Positions 1-8,474 of a DNA stretch of 49,804 nucleotides are shown here, piece by piece. The stretch is from NCBI RefSeq assembly GCF_002954715.1, contig NZ_MSCP01000001.1:2002879-2052682 (forward strand), read 5' to 3'. Origin of the DNA: Aliivibrio sifiae (lineage in GTDB: Bacteria; Pseudomonadota; Gammaproteobacteria; Enterobacterales; Vibrionaceae). A program made the position numbers and the translations under genes. Numbering within the stretch: the stretch's first letter is position 1; the number at the start of each line of letters is the position of its first letter. The notes beneath the pieces are model-generated. The model made no database searches and was not told the origin of the DNA. It was given only the letters and a program-made list of their open reading frames with translations.

Positions 1-7
1 CTTGATT

Positions 8-46
8 AAAAAAAGGGAAGTGAGTTTATCTCACTTCCCTTTTTTA
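8..46. terminator. Bidirectional intrinsic terminator
   Basis: A perfect 10-bp inverted repeat (GGGAAGTGAG at 15-24, CTCACTTCCC at 30-39) has a 5-nt loop and is flanked by an A-run on the left and a T-run on the right. It can therefore end transcripts from either side. It lies just beyond the stop of truC on the minus strand and probably also ends a plus-strand gene outside the window. Confidence 0.9.
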
Positions 47-65
47 TTATCTTTAACATTATTTT

Positions 66-851
66 CTATAACTCTATATCCCAAGCAAACTCTGTCATTA
101 ATCTCTGCCACGTTTCATCAACGTTTGCTTTTATTACAATATTTTCATCCGTAATTGGATGAGTAAAGCTCAGCTCTGATGCATGTAATAACAAACGATG
201 GCTGTCTAAATTTTCTTTAAATAATCGATTATGCTTACCATCACCATGACTGGTATCCCCTACGATTGGGTGACGCAAATGTGCCATGTGACGACGAAGC
301 TGATGTTTTCTGCCGGTATGAGGTTTAAGTTCCATTAAGCAATAACGACTGGTTGGAAATTTACCGGTTGAATAAGGTAACTCTACCTTAGCTAATGGTT
401 TGTATTCCGTAATAGCCTCTTTCGCTTCCACTTCTTTTGATGCTTTTTTATCAGCAATTTTATCCAGTTCTTTTTTCAACGGATAATCTAGTGTGTCAGC
501 TTCTTCTATCCAACCACGCACTATCGCATGGTAAGTTTTCTTAATTTCTCGACTCGCAAATAGCGGTGAAACTTGAGCGGCAATCTCACTTGATAATGCA
601 AAAAACAATATACCTGATGTAGGTCTATCTAAACGGTGCAATGGAAAAACATGCTGACCAATTTGATCTCGCAATGTCTGCATAGCAAAAACCGTTTCAT
701 GCTTATCTAACCACGAACGATGAACTAACATGCCTGCTGGTTTATTAATCGCAATTAAGTGCTCGTCACGATAAACGATCTCAAGCTCAATTGGCTCAAC
801 CTGCTCTTCCAATAACTCATCGTAAGTCACTGCGTTTTCTTCTGTATTCAC
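66..851 (-). CDS. truC: tRNA pseudouridine(65) synthase TruC
   Basis: RluA-family pseudouridine synthase of 261 aa, the usual TruC length, which isomerises U65 of tRNA-Ile and tRNA-Asp in the cytosol. The family signature HRLDRPTSG is at residues 72-80, with Asp75 as the expected catalytic residue. The start codon is GTG, one base after the yqcC stop, with an AGGTAAA ribosome site inside the yqcC end. The pair is therefore a tight, translationally coupled operon, as in E. coli. The assignment to TruC rather than another RluA member rests on the yqcC neighbour and on length. Confidence 0.92.
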   Translation of the reverse strand: MNTEENAVTYDELLEEQVEPIELEIVYRDEHLIAINKPAGMLVHRSWLDKHETVFAMQTLRDQIGQHVFPLHRLDRPTSGILFFALSSEIAAQVSPLFASREIKKTYHAIVRGWIEEADTLDYPLKKELDKIADKKASKEVEAKEAITEYKPLAKVELPYSTGKFPTSRYCLMELKPHTGRKHQLRRHMAHLRHPIVGDTSHGDGKHNRLFKENLDSHRLLLHASELSFTHPITDENIVIKANVDETWQRLMTEFAWDIEL

Positions 852-852
852 T

Positions 853-1167
853 TTATTTACCTAATACATCAATGGCGTGACATAAACGAACTATTTCAAT
901 GTAACCATCAACATCTTTTAATGCTTCTTCAATATAAGGTGCAATCGAAAACCCTTTTGGTGTCGGTTGACCATGAGAAATTAGCTGATTCATTTTAGGA
1001 ATGAAAATCCACTGTAGCCATTCAGTAGCAGATAAGGTGTCGATTGAAAAAGGTTCTGTACTTGATAAATCAGCTATCGATGGTGCTGTACTTTGCCAGT
1101 GCCCATGATATTCCAATTGTTGAGCTAGCTGCTCTAGTAACTCTGATAATACTAACGATGCTGTCAT
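853..1167 (-). CDS. yqcC: YqcC family protein
   Basis: Small cytosolic protein of about 104 aa with no known biochemical role. The central block EWLQWIFIPKMNQLI and the following PTPKGFSIAPY match the E. coli YqcC pattern. I prefer the ATG at 1167 because it aligns with the E. coli N-terminus. A GTG six codons upstream (1185) is in frame and possible. Neither start has a strong ribosome site. It is the first gene of the yqcC-truC operon and is divergent from the DUF3549 gene. Confidence 0.88.
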   Translation of the reverse strand: MTASLVLSELLEQLAQQLEYHGHWQSTAPSIADLSSTEPFSIDTLSATEWLQWIFIPKMNQLISHGQPTPKGFSIAPYIEEALKDVDGYIEIVRLCHAIDVLGK

Positions 1168-1269
1168 AACCGATTGAACTCGCACTCTCTGATACTTTTA
1201 ATGACAAAGGATACCATCTTATCAAGGCTTGGGTATAATCACGATATTAACCATAGAATAAGACATATC

Positions 1270-2307
1270 ATGGACCAGATTTATACGCTTAGCCAACTGA
1301 TACAACAATCAGACTGTGAATACACAATTTATGATTTAGGTCGTCGTGTACAACCTATTTCAAATAAACAATTTGAATCCATAGAAGCAGCTCAGCAGCC
1401 TTATCCTTTTCCTCTTCAGCGCCATGCCCATCTAGCGATAGCTTACTGGAATAAAACTCAGCAACCTTGGATTTGGTTTTTAAAACTACCATTAGATGAA
1501 CGCGGTTTATTACAACAAGGCGATATTGGTAACTTTATTAAATATGTTGTTGAAGCGATTGGTGTGTCATTAAGTGGCGATTTAAACGAAGAGCAACAAC
1601 AAAAGCTGGCTAATAACCCTTATACTTTTAAGCCTAAAGACGACAAAATGGCTATGTTTCATAGCTTATTACGTTCTGATTTAAAGCAATCCATGAGTCA
1701 GTATTATGAACATGCCCAAACCTACCTTTCAGGTAAGAATGGTTGGGATAACTGGCAGTTTGTTGGTGTTCAGGGCTTAGCTGATGTATGCGCAAACCTA
1801 AATAAAGAAAACAATGGCACAGTATTACGCAAAGCATTATCTCATTTACCTACCACCGTTTTATACGCCACTCTTGGTTGTTTAGAGCATGTAGATCTAC
1901 CAGAAAAATTAGCACAAAAGCAGCTAGATATTGTCACTGATCTTTGTGCTGATGATAATGCTGACCTATTTTTACTGTCGGCACATATCCGCGCCCTTTC
2001 AGGTGCTTCAAATCCTATCTTAACTCAGGCATTAACAAACGTTCTATCAAGCGAACGATTAAGTCATCCAGAAGTATTAGTGGCGGTAGCTGGCCGTTGT
2101 TGGGCTGGATTAGAAGATATAGTAACTGCAAATTTATTCTTACTACGTTTAGCTCAAACAGGCGATCAACAACTGTTCAATCAACTGTTTGCTGATTTAG
2201 TTATGCAACCTAAATTACGTATGTGTATGCTACAGATCCTTCATGGAGAAGCAGATCCTAAGTTAGCAGATGCACTATTAACTTTACAGCAAACGACTAA
2301 GAGCTAA
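1270..2307 (+). CDS. DUF3549 family protein
   Basis: Protein of about 345 aa starting MDQIYTLSQLI, recognised as DUF3549, a family found in Vibrio and related genera beside yqcC/truC. The open frame continues upstream to 1174, but that would overlap the divergent yqcC, and the ATG at 1270 gives the family's usual N-terminus. The C-terminal half is made of leucine-rich helical stretches, possibly HEAT-like. There is no signal peptide or membrane segment. It is followed after four bases by the DUF3301 gene, so the two are cotranscribed. The function is unknown. Confidence 0.85.
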   Translation: MDQIYTLSQLIQQSDCEYTIYDLGRRVQPISNKQFESIEAAQQPYPFPLQRHAHLAIAYWNKTQQPWIWFLKLPLDERGLLQQGDIGNFIKYVVEAIGVSLSGDLNEEQQQKLANNPYTFKPKDDKMAMFHSLLRSDLKQSMSQYYEHAQTYLSGKNGWDNWQFVGVQGLADVCANLNKENNGTVLRKALSHLPTTVLYATLGCLEHVDLPEKLAQKQLDIVTDLCADDNADLFLLSAHIRALSGASNPILTQALTNVLSSERLSHPEVLVAVAGRCWAGLEDIVTANLFLLRLAQTGDQQLFNQLFADLVMQPKLRMCMLQILHGEADPKLADALLTLQQTTKS

Positions 2308-2311
2308 TGAT

Positions 2312-2620
2312 ATGGATAATCTTTTTGCGATACTTGGCTTAACCTTTTTCTGCTTTCTTTTTTGGCAGCAACGAAGACAATCAGAATATGCACACCAAGC
2401 AATTCAACATTATTGTAAAAAAATGGAATTGCAGCTATTAAGTGTCGCAAGAGGATCTTATGGGTTTACATTACCTAGTGGTAAAAAGCGTTTATATACG
2501 ACTTATGAATTTGAATTTTCATCCATTGGTGATGATCATTATACAGGGAAATTAATCATGATCGGTTTTAAAGCTGCGAAGTTTAATTTACCTCCATATC
2601 GTATGGCTCAAGAATATTAG
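2312..2620 (+). CDS. DUF3301 membrane-anchored protein
   Basis: 102 aa. One N-terminal hydrophobic segment (about residues 3-18) is followed by a soluble domain containing YEFEFSSIGDDHYTGKL. This is the DUF3301 pattern, a small family of gamma-proteobacterial proteins of unknown function. The single membrane segment with the basic QQRRQ directly after it suggests an inner-membrane anchor with a cytoplasmic domain. It begins four bases after the DUF3549 stop and is probably translated from the same message. Confidence 0.82.
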   Translation: MDNLFAILGLTFFCFLFWQQRRQSEYAHQAIQHYCKKMELQLLSVARGSYGFTLPSGKKRLYTTYEFEFSSIGDDHYTGKLIMIGFKAAKFNLPPYRMAQEY

Positions 2621-2713
2621 TCGCGTTTATTACTACATTAATAAATTTTGAAAATTGAGCAGGTACTAACGTAGCTACCCGCTCAACCCTCCCCTTATTT
2701 TATAAGCTTGAGA

Positions 2714-3991
2714 TTACCACCACGCTTCCCACATAGCCCCTACAGCAAATGTATCTTGCTTACCCGTTTCTCCACGAGTTAAATCTACCTCTGTATTTGA
2801 ATCACCAACCGTTGCATAGAATCTCAACATTGGGCGTGCTCCAGAGTCCATATCAAAGCTGATATTTTGAGATAGCGTGACTTTCCACGCGTCGTTTTGT
2901 CCACTTTGATTATCAAAATCAACCACAGAATAACCCGCTTCTAACCAAGTTGAATGAATGCTGTTCCATGCATACGTTGGTCGAACAATGGCGCTGTAGT
3001 TCGCTCGGTCATCCTTACTTGCACTTTTATCTTCTAACGATTGATAACCTGCTAAATATTCAATATTAGTCTGATTACTAATAACGAATTTACCTTCTAA
3101 TTGCATAAGCAACGTAGTGAGGTCTTCTGTTTTATTAAAGATATTATTATCGACATTGTTACCATAACGAGTAACAAACTGATTCGTCATTGCACCATAA
3201 GTATGATCAAGCTGAATTGCTAATTGATATGAATCGATATCATCTACATAGCACTGTTTATCCAACCCAGTCCCCGTACATGTTTGCGTATCTTTATCTG
3301 TCTCTGTATTTTTAGAAGAGAAACCATAGTTAGCATACAATGATAAGGCTAATGCATCTGTCAGGTTAATATCATGCAATTTAGAGGTAATCGCATAATT
3401 TCCGCTATCGCCAGTGCCACCATTATCATCAACTTGTGCTACCGCTGCCATATCGAATTTTACACTGCCAAATTCAAGATTTTTAATACCAGCACCTTGA
3501 GCATCATTCTGCATCCAGAAATAATCGTTCAATCCTGTTTGAGGACGGTTATGGAAATCTCTACCCGCCCAAATATAAGCATTAGGTTGTGATTCAAAAA
3601 CATTCGTAGCCCCCGCATAGAATTTTTTCAAACCAACTTCATCACCCCAATGCTCTAACATTAAAACGACATCCCAAATAGTGCCATTATCAGAAACAAA
3701 TCCTTTAGCAAATTGAAATTCTCCCCCATTGCTTTCGTTACCTAAACGACCCGTAGCATTCCCAATCAATTGACCGTCAGCAGAAACGTATTTCTCTGTG
3801 TCATCTGAAAAGTGAAAACCATAACGAGCGTACCCTGAAAATACAATTCCATCAGGTATGTCAGTTTCAGGCGAAATAACTAAGGGTTGTTGGTCATCTA
3901 ATTGGATATTATCTAGCGATTCTGTTTCAGCCAAAATCATTGGTGAAGAAAGTGCAGCTGTAACAGCAAAAGCAACAGGTAATAACTTCAT
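2714..3991 (-). CDS. LamB-family outer-membrane porin
   Basis: 425 aa from the ATG at 3991, which has an AAAGGAA ribosome site; the frame extends ten codons further without support. The first 21 residues form a signal peptide ending ILA before ETES. The rest has alternating beta-strand composition, motifs typical of maltoporins (YARYGFHF, YIWAGRDFHNRPQTG, DYFWMQNDAQGAG) and a C-terminal aromatic end (EAWW) expected of a trimeric barrel. It probably passes oligosaccharides. Its place directly downstream of the cel genes suggests beta-glucosides, but that is inference. A terminator and about 200 bp separate it from celI, so it probably has its own promoter. I found no CelI-like operator there. 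Confidence 0.88.
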   Translation of the reverse strand: MKLLPVAFAVTAALSSPMILAETESLDNIQLDDQQPLVISPETDIPDGIVFSGYARYGFHFSDDTEKYVSADGQLIGNATGRLGNESNGGEFQFAKGFVSDNGTIWDVVLMLEHWGDEVGLKKFYAGATNVFESQPNAYIWAGRDFHNRPQTGLNDYFWMQNDAQGAGIKNLEFGSVKFDMAAVAQVDDNGGTGDSGNYAITSKLHDINLTDALALSLYANYGFSSKNTETDKDTQTCTGTGLDKQCYVDDIDSYQLAIQLDHTYGAMTNQFVTRYGNNVDNNIFNKTEDLTTLLMQLEGKFVISNQTNIEYLAGYQSLEDKSASKDDRANYSAIVRPTYAWNSIHSTWLEAGYSVVDFDNQSGQNDAWKVTLSQNISFDMDSGARPMLRFYATVGDSNTEVDLTRGETGKQDTFAVGAMWEAWW

Positions 3992-4192
3992 TTTATATTC
4001 CTTTAAATATTTAGACAGCAAAATTCAAATCAATGCAAAAACGCACTAATTAAAGTTATTCATTTATTCTCTATTTAATTATTAAGCACTTAATTAAATA
4101 CATTCAAATACAGGAAGTATTAACTATTAAGTTAATCACATGACTTTTATATTTATATATATTTTATTCAGTATAATTTAAGGAAGATATTT
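3992..4192. other. Porin upstream region
   Basis: About 200 bp of very AT-rich DNA between the celI terminator and the porin start. It must hold the porin promoter if the gene is transcribed independently. I see a TCACA half-site of CRP type at 4136-4140 whose partner is poor. The AACCGGTT core found in front of celC is absent here. No open frame of note. Confidence 0.5.
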
Positions 4193-4227
4193 AAAAACAC
4201 CCGAATTTATTATAAATTTACTCAGGT
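4193..4227 (-). terminator. Intrinsic terminator after celI
   Basis: Read on the minus strand, ACCTG pairs with CGGGT (one wobble), with a small bulge and an inner AATTT/AAATT stem, and is followed by GTTTTT. It sits 27 bp after the celI stop and would separate the cel operon from the porin gene. Confidence 0.6.
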
Positions 4228-4253
4228 ATTTATATTAGTTAATTTATTATTTA

Positions 4254-5261
4254 TTATTTATTATTTTCCATACTAGAATCACGAATAATAAGATCCCCAG
4301 TTAATACTTCGGTAGTTGGTTTTATTTCTTTATCCGAGATTAACGCTAATGCTTTATTCATTGCTAGTTGTGTTATTTCTTGTATTGGTACATTAATTGT
4401 TGTTAATGCAGGAGATAAGAACGCTGATATCTCATCATTATCAATACCTACAATTGAAATGTCTTCAGGTACTCGCAAGTTCATTTCTTTTAATGCCTTT
4501 ATTGCCCCTAGCGCTAAATGATCATTAAAACAAAATATAGCGGTAATTTTATCTGATTTACTCAGTAGTTCTTTACACGCTTGATAACCATCTTCCAACT
4601 TACCGTGCTTCACGATTGTTAAGCTCTCATCGTAATATACACCATGCTTTTCTAGTGTTTCTTTCGCACCTTGCAATCTTATTTGTCCTGTACTTGAAGC
4701 TAGACTAAGAGTGATAATTGCAATGTTTTTATGTTTCAATTCAATAAGGTGTTCTATTGCCATTCGGCTTGCATCATATTGATCAAAAGCAACGGCATGC
4801 CCTAACCCATCAGGTAATGTTCTATTTATAACAACTAAAGGAATAGGTAGTGTTTCTTGAATCTTACAGTAATCAGTCGCAGTCATGGTTCGGCTATAAA
4901 TTAAAATAGCATCACACTTTCTAGCGACTAATGAATTAATGGCTTCTATTTCGGTTTCAAGTTGGTTGTGACCATCAGTAACAATTAACTGCTTACCTGA
5001 TTCTTCTGCAATTCTTGTCGCTTCTTTGAGTAAAATACCAAAATAATAACCATCAAAGAAAGAGACTATAAGACCAATGCTATTTGAACTATTTGTTGCC
5101 AATGCTTGAGCGACAAGGCTCGGTTTATAGTTCAATGTTTCCATTGCATCAAAAATCAGTTTTTTGGTTTCTTCTTTTACCGGCCCTTTCCCATTCATTA
5201 CACGAGAAACAGTCGCTTTAGAAACACCAGCAAGCTTACATACATCATTAATTGTTGCCAT
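4254..5261 (-). CDS. celI: CelI, LacI-family repressor of the cel operon
   Basis: 335 aa. Residues 3-22 form the LacI-type helix-turn-helix (INDVCKLAGVSKATVSRV), followed by the hinge (KPSLVAQALAT) and a periplasmic-binding-protein-like sugar-sensing core. It is the last gene after celC-B-G-K-A, the order reported for V. fischeri, where CelI represses the cluster without cellobiose. The likely operators are the two AACCGGTT-centred palindromes in front of celC (9898-9924). The inducer may be cellobiose or its 6-phosphate; the sequence does not say which. Confidence 0.9.
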   Translation of the reverse strand: MATINDVCKLAGVSKATVSRVMNGKGPVKEETKKLIFDAMETLNYKPSLVAQALATNSSNSIGLIVSFFDGYYFGILLKEATRIAEESGKQLIVTDGHNQLETEIEAINSLVARKCDAILIYSRTMTATDYCKIQETLPIPLVVINRTLPDGLGHAVAFDQYDASRMAIEHLIELKHKNIAIITLSLASSTGQIRLQGAKETLEKHGVYYDESLTIVKHGKLEDGYQACKELLSKSDKITAIFCFNDHLALGAIKALKEMNLRVPEDISIVGIDNDEISAFLSPALTTINVPIQEITQLAMNKALALISDKEIKPTTEVLTGDLIIRDSSMENNK

Positions 5262-5330
5262 TCACCCACCAAATACACCCAAAAAGAATTAGCGTAATAA
5301 TAGCTAAGTTATTACGCTAAATACACTTTA

Positions 5331-5654
5331 TTATTTATTCTGCAAAACTCGATGGATCTCTATCAACTCTTGAATCATTTCTTTTGCAAGCATAGATGTC
5401 ATTATATGATCTTGAGCATGGACCATAATTAAATTTACCGGAACTTTACCTTCACCTTCATCAAGACCAATTAATTGTGTTTGCACATCATGGGCTCTTT
5501 TTGATGCTTCTGCTGATTGTTTTAATAACTCATCAACTTTATCCCATTCACCCGATTTTGCAGCACGAAGGGCTTCCATTGCGCATGATTTTGATTCACC
5601 CGCATTAATGATCAGTTCCATTACTGTGCTTTCTAATTCTTCACCGACTAACAT
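5331..5654 (-). CDS. celA: CelA, PTS lactose/cellobiose-type EIIA
   Basis: 107 aa, a normal length for the soluble, all-helical lactose/chitobiose-type EIIA. It takes phosphate from HPr and passes it to the EIIB cysteine. The phosphorylated histidine is expected to be His79 in the motif VHAQDH (79-83), preceded by the conserved hydrophobic stretch VNLIM. The start has an AGGAAT ribosome site. It lies 10 bp after celK and 69 bp before celI, within the operon. Confidence 0.93.
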   Translation of the reverse strand: MLVGEELESTVMELIINAGESKSCAMEALRAAKSGEWDKVDELLKQSAEASKRAHDVQTQLIGLDEGEGKVPVNLIMVHAQDHIMTSMLAKEMIQELIEIHRVLQNK

Positions 5655-5664
5655 CGCTTTATTC

Positions 5665-6600
5665 CTATTTAATTTGATTGGTCATTGATAAAAAGTGATA
5701 AACAGAGCCAATTAATCCGCTGTCATTATTAAACGTACTTTTTTCAATAGTGACTAACTCTTTAACATTAAATTTCTTTATTGATGATTGTGTTTGTATA
5801 ATTTCTTCAAATTTATTTTCTATATTTAAAATCAAATCATCTCGATTACTTATTGCACCACCAACGATAATTTTCTCTGGATTTAAAATAAACGTTAAAT
5901 TATATAAACCAATAGCTATATTTTTATAGAAATCATCAACAACATTAATTGCAATATCATCGCCAGCTCCCGCTAATATAAATATATCTTTGCCTGATAA
6001 GTTTTCAATACTATTAATATTCTTTAACTTAGAATATCGACGTCTAAGGCCTTCTCTTACTGATGCAGTAAAACTCATTGTTGCAGTGGCTTTATCTTCA
6101 GTATCAAATATATTCTTTGTGAACATATAACCAAATTCTCCCGCCATGAAACCATGACCTCGAACCATTTGATTATTGATATAGATAGCACCACCAATAC
6201 CAGTACCTATCGTAATGCAAATAAAATTATCAACCGATTGTGCTTTACCAAGCCATTTTTCAGCTAAAGCCACACAATTAACGTCATTTTCTAATTCAAC
6301 CGGTAATGACAATTTTTCAATCATTACCTCTTTAAATTGAAATCCGTAAAAATCATCAATGGCTCCACCGGTTTTTAAATACCCCGTATTTACATCAACA
6401 AAACCAGGTAATGAAAAAGCCGCACCATCAAACGTGTATCGTGTAGACCACTGTTCTTTTATATCAACAATGGTTTGAATGATTTGCTCCCCACTTGGCT
6501 CAGTTTGCACCTTGCCTTGTTCTAGAATGTGGCCGTGTTCATTCAACACGCCAAACTTAATGTCTGTCCCACCAATATCAAACGATAAATACGTTGCCAT
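5665..6600 (-). CDS. celK: CelK, ROK-family sugar kinase
   Basis: 311 aa. The N-terminal phosphate-binding motif DIGGTDIKFGVL (8-19) and the ITIGTGIGGAIY block are typical of ROK kinases. The cysteine-rich zinc motif of many ROK members is absent. In V. fischeri the equivalent gene is annotated as a glucokinase; the expected job is ATP-dependent phosphorylation of the free glucose left after CelG cuts cellobiose-6-phosphate. A beta-glucoside kinase of the BglK type is the alternative, which would give the cell an ATP-dependent entry route beside the PTS. It lies 29 bp from celG and 10 bp from celA. Confidence 0.88.
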   Translation of the reverse strand: MATYLSFDIGGTDIKFGVLNEHGHILEQGKVQTEPSGEQIIQTIVDIKEQWSTRYTFDGAAFSLPGFVDVNTGYLKTGGAIDDFYGFQFKEVMIEKLSLPVELENDVNCVALAEKWLGKAQSVDNFICITIGTGIGGAIYINNQMVRGHGFMAGEFGYMFTKNIFDTEDKATATMSFTASVREGLRRRYSKLKNINSIENLSGKDIFILAGAGDDIAINVVDDFYKNIAIGLYNLTFILNPEKIIVGGAISNRDDLILNIENKFEEIIQTQSSIKKFNVKELVTIEKSTFNNDSGLIGSVYHFLSMTNQIK

Positions 6601-6629
6601 AATTCGACTTTCCCACTTCTAATCTAACA

Positions 6630-8039
6630 CTAGATATCTGCACCACGAGTCGCAATAACATCTTTAAACCAGTGGAAAGACGCTTTTTTCTTACGCTCTA
6701 ATCCATTTTGATGGTCAACATAAATGAAACCATATTGCTTTTTATAGCCATTTAACCAGCTTAATAAGTCAATCGCTGACCAAGCGTAGTAGCCTTTAAT
6801 ATGTACTCCACGACGAACTGCTTCTTTTACTGCACCTAAATGCTCTTTAATGAAATTGATTCTTGGAATATCACACACTTCACCTTCAATGATTGGATCT
6901 TCATCACCTAACCCATTTTCGGTAATATAAAGTTTAATTTGACCGTAATGCTCTTTCAGCATTTCAAGCCCGCCAACAAACCCTTCTGGTGAAATTTCCC
7001 AGTCCCATTTAGTGTATTTTTTATCTTCCATTTTGACTGTGCGGTACACATTGTCATAACTTGGGTTACCTGGAGATCCTGTCGAGTTTTCACGAGTAAT
7101 TACTCGAGTTTCAACATCACCTTTAATTTTCTCAACACGCTGTGGTTGATAGTAATTCAGCCCCATAAAATCATTCAGCGGTGCCGCTTCTAAAAGCGTT
7201 TGTAATTCCTCTTCCGTCCAATCAGGAAGATTGCCTTCTTCTTGTAATTGCTTAACCACATACTCAGGATATTTACCCAGTAAAATCGGATCATAGAACC
7301 AATTCATACTGAATTGATTAGCATGCATCGCTGCAAAATGGCTCTCTTCTGTATCATCTACCCCAAACGCAGGACTAAACACATGACTCAAACCAATCTC
7401 ACCAAATAAATTTAATTTTTTATATTCAATGACCGCTTTAGCGTGAGCATAAAATACATTATGTGTTGCTTGGAAATATTTTTTTGGATCATTCTTAATG
7501 CCTGGTGGATGCGCACCAGCCATGTAACCTAGTGCACAAAACACAACCGTTTCATTGAAAGTAATGAAATGTTTAACCCGATCACCAAATTCATTAAAAC
7601 AAAGTTTGGCAAACTCAATGTATGCATCACCGGTTGCTTTATTTAGCCATGCGCCTTCCTTTTCAAGAGGAAGCGGTAAATCCCAATGGTAAAGTGTTAC
7701 AAATGGAACGATGCCGTACTTCAAACATTCATCAATCAGGTTGTTATAAAAATCAATGCCTTTTTGATTAATCTCTCCTGTTCCATTAGGAAAAATACGA
7801 GCCCAAGAAATAGAAAAACGGTAAGACTCTAACCCCATTTCAGCCATTAATGCGATGTCTTCTTTGTAGCGATTGTAATGATCAACCGCAACATCTCCAT
7901 TTGTCCCTTCAAAGGTTTTCCCTGGAATTTTAGTAAACTCATCCCAGTTAGTTGGGCCTTTACCATCTTGATCCCATGCACCTTCAACCTGATAAGAAGC
8001 GGTTGCGGCACCAAATAAAAAGTCATTTGCAAATTTCAT
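6630..8039 (-). CDS. celG: CelG, GH1 6-phospho-beta-glucosidase
   Basis: 469 aa, a normal GH1 length. The acid/base Glu163 is in TFNET and the nucleophile Glu374 is in YITENG. Ser427, Lys434 and Tyr436 (in SWLNGYKKQY) fall on the phosphate-binding Ser-Lys-Tyr triad known from lactococcal LacG, so a 6-phosphorylated substrate is strongly favoured over free cellobiose. It splits cellobiose-6-phosphate into glucose and glucose-6-phosphate in the cytosol. In V. fischeri this gene also gives weak beta-galactosidase activity. A 97-nt spacer with a hairpin separates it from celB. Confidence 0.93.
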   Translation of the reverse strand: MKFANDFLFGAATASYQVEGAWDQDGKGPTNWDEFTKIPGKTFEGTNGDVAVDHYNRYKEDIALMAEMGLESYRFSISWARIFPNGTGEINQKGIDFYNNLIDECLKYGIVPFVTLYHWDLPLPLEKEGAWLNKATGDAYIEFAKLCFNEFGDRVKHFITFNETVVFCALGYMAGAHPPGIKNDPKKYFQATHNVFYAHAKAVIEYKKLNLFGEIGLSHVFSPAFGVDDTEESHFAAMHANQFSMNWFYDPILLGKYPEYVVKQLQEEGNLPDWTEEELQTLLEAAPLNDFMGLNYYQPQRVEKIKGDVETRVITRENSTGSPGNPSYDNVYRTVKMEDKKYTKWDWEISPEGFVGGLEMLKEHYGQIKLYITENGLGDEDPIIEGEVCDIPRINFIKEHLGAVKEAVRRGVHIKGYYAWSAIDLLSWLNGYKKQYGFIYVDHQNGLERKKKASFHWFKDVIATRGADI

Positions 8040-8103
8040 ATCGAATTCCTGTTTTACTTCAACAGTAGTGTAAAGATAGCCAACTGAAGTATTATTTTAA
8101 TTT

Positions 8104-8125
8104 GGCCTAAGTAATGACCTAGGCC
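8104..8125 (-). other. Hairpin in the celB-celG spacer
   Basis: GGCCTA (8104-8109) and TAGGCC (8120-8125) form a 6-bp stem, extended by a wobble pair on the minus-strand RNA. No T-run follows, so it is not an intrinsic terminator. A second, weaker inverted repeat (CTTCA/TGAAG, about 8058-8090) lies between it and the celG start. It may stabilise or mark a processing point in the cel message; that is inference. Confidence 0.5.
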
Positions 8126-8136
8126 TATAGATGTTT

Positions 8137-8442
8137 TTAAGCTAAAAGCGCGAGTGCATCATCTAAGATTTTTTCGCCTTTCATCATGCCGTAATCCATC
8201 ATGTCGATAACTTCAACTTTCTTATTAACATCATCAGCAAGCTTCTGAAGTTCATCTTTCTTAAAGCGAATTTGAGGACCTAATAAAAACAGATCATACT
8301 CTGCTAAATAATCTTGAATCGTCTCAACACCGTGAGCCTCAATATGAACATTAATGCCTTTTTTCTCTGCTGATTCGCGCATTTTTTTAACGACCATTGA
8401 TGTAGACATACCCGCTGCACATAATAATAAAATCTTTTTCAT
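8137..8442 (-). CDS. celB: CelB, PTS lactose/cellobiose-type EIIB
   Basis: 101 aa. The N-terminal LLLCAAGMSTS loop carries Cys8, the residue phosphorylated by EIIA in this family before transfer to the sugar. The fold is the small Rossmann-like EIIB of chitobiose/cellobiose systems (LLGPQIRF motif). It lies 32 bp after celC and works with the celC channel and CelA as one transporter with separate subunits. Confidence 0.94.
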   Translation of the reverse strand: MKKILLLCAAGMSTSMVVKKMRESAEKKGINVHIEAHGVETIQDYLAEYDLFLLGPQIRFKKDELQKLADDVNKKVEVIDMMDYGMMKGEKILDDALALLA

Positions 8443-8474
8443 AATAACCTCGATAATAATCTAATCTGTTTTAA

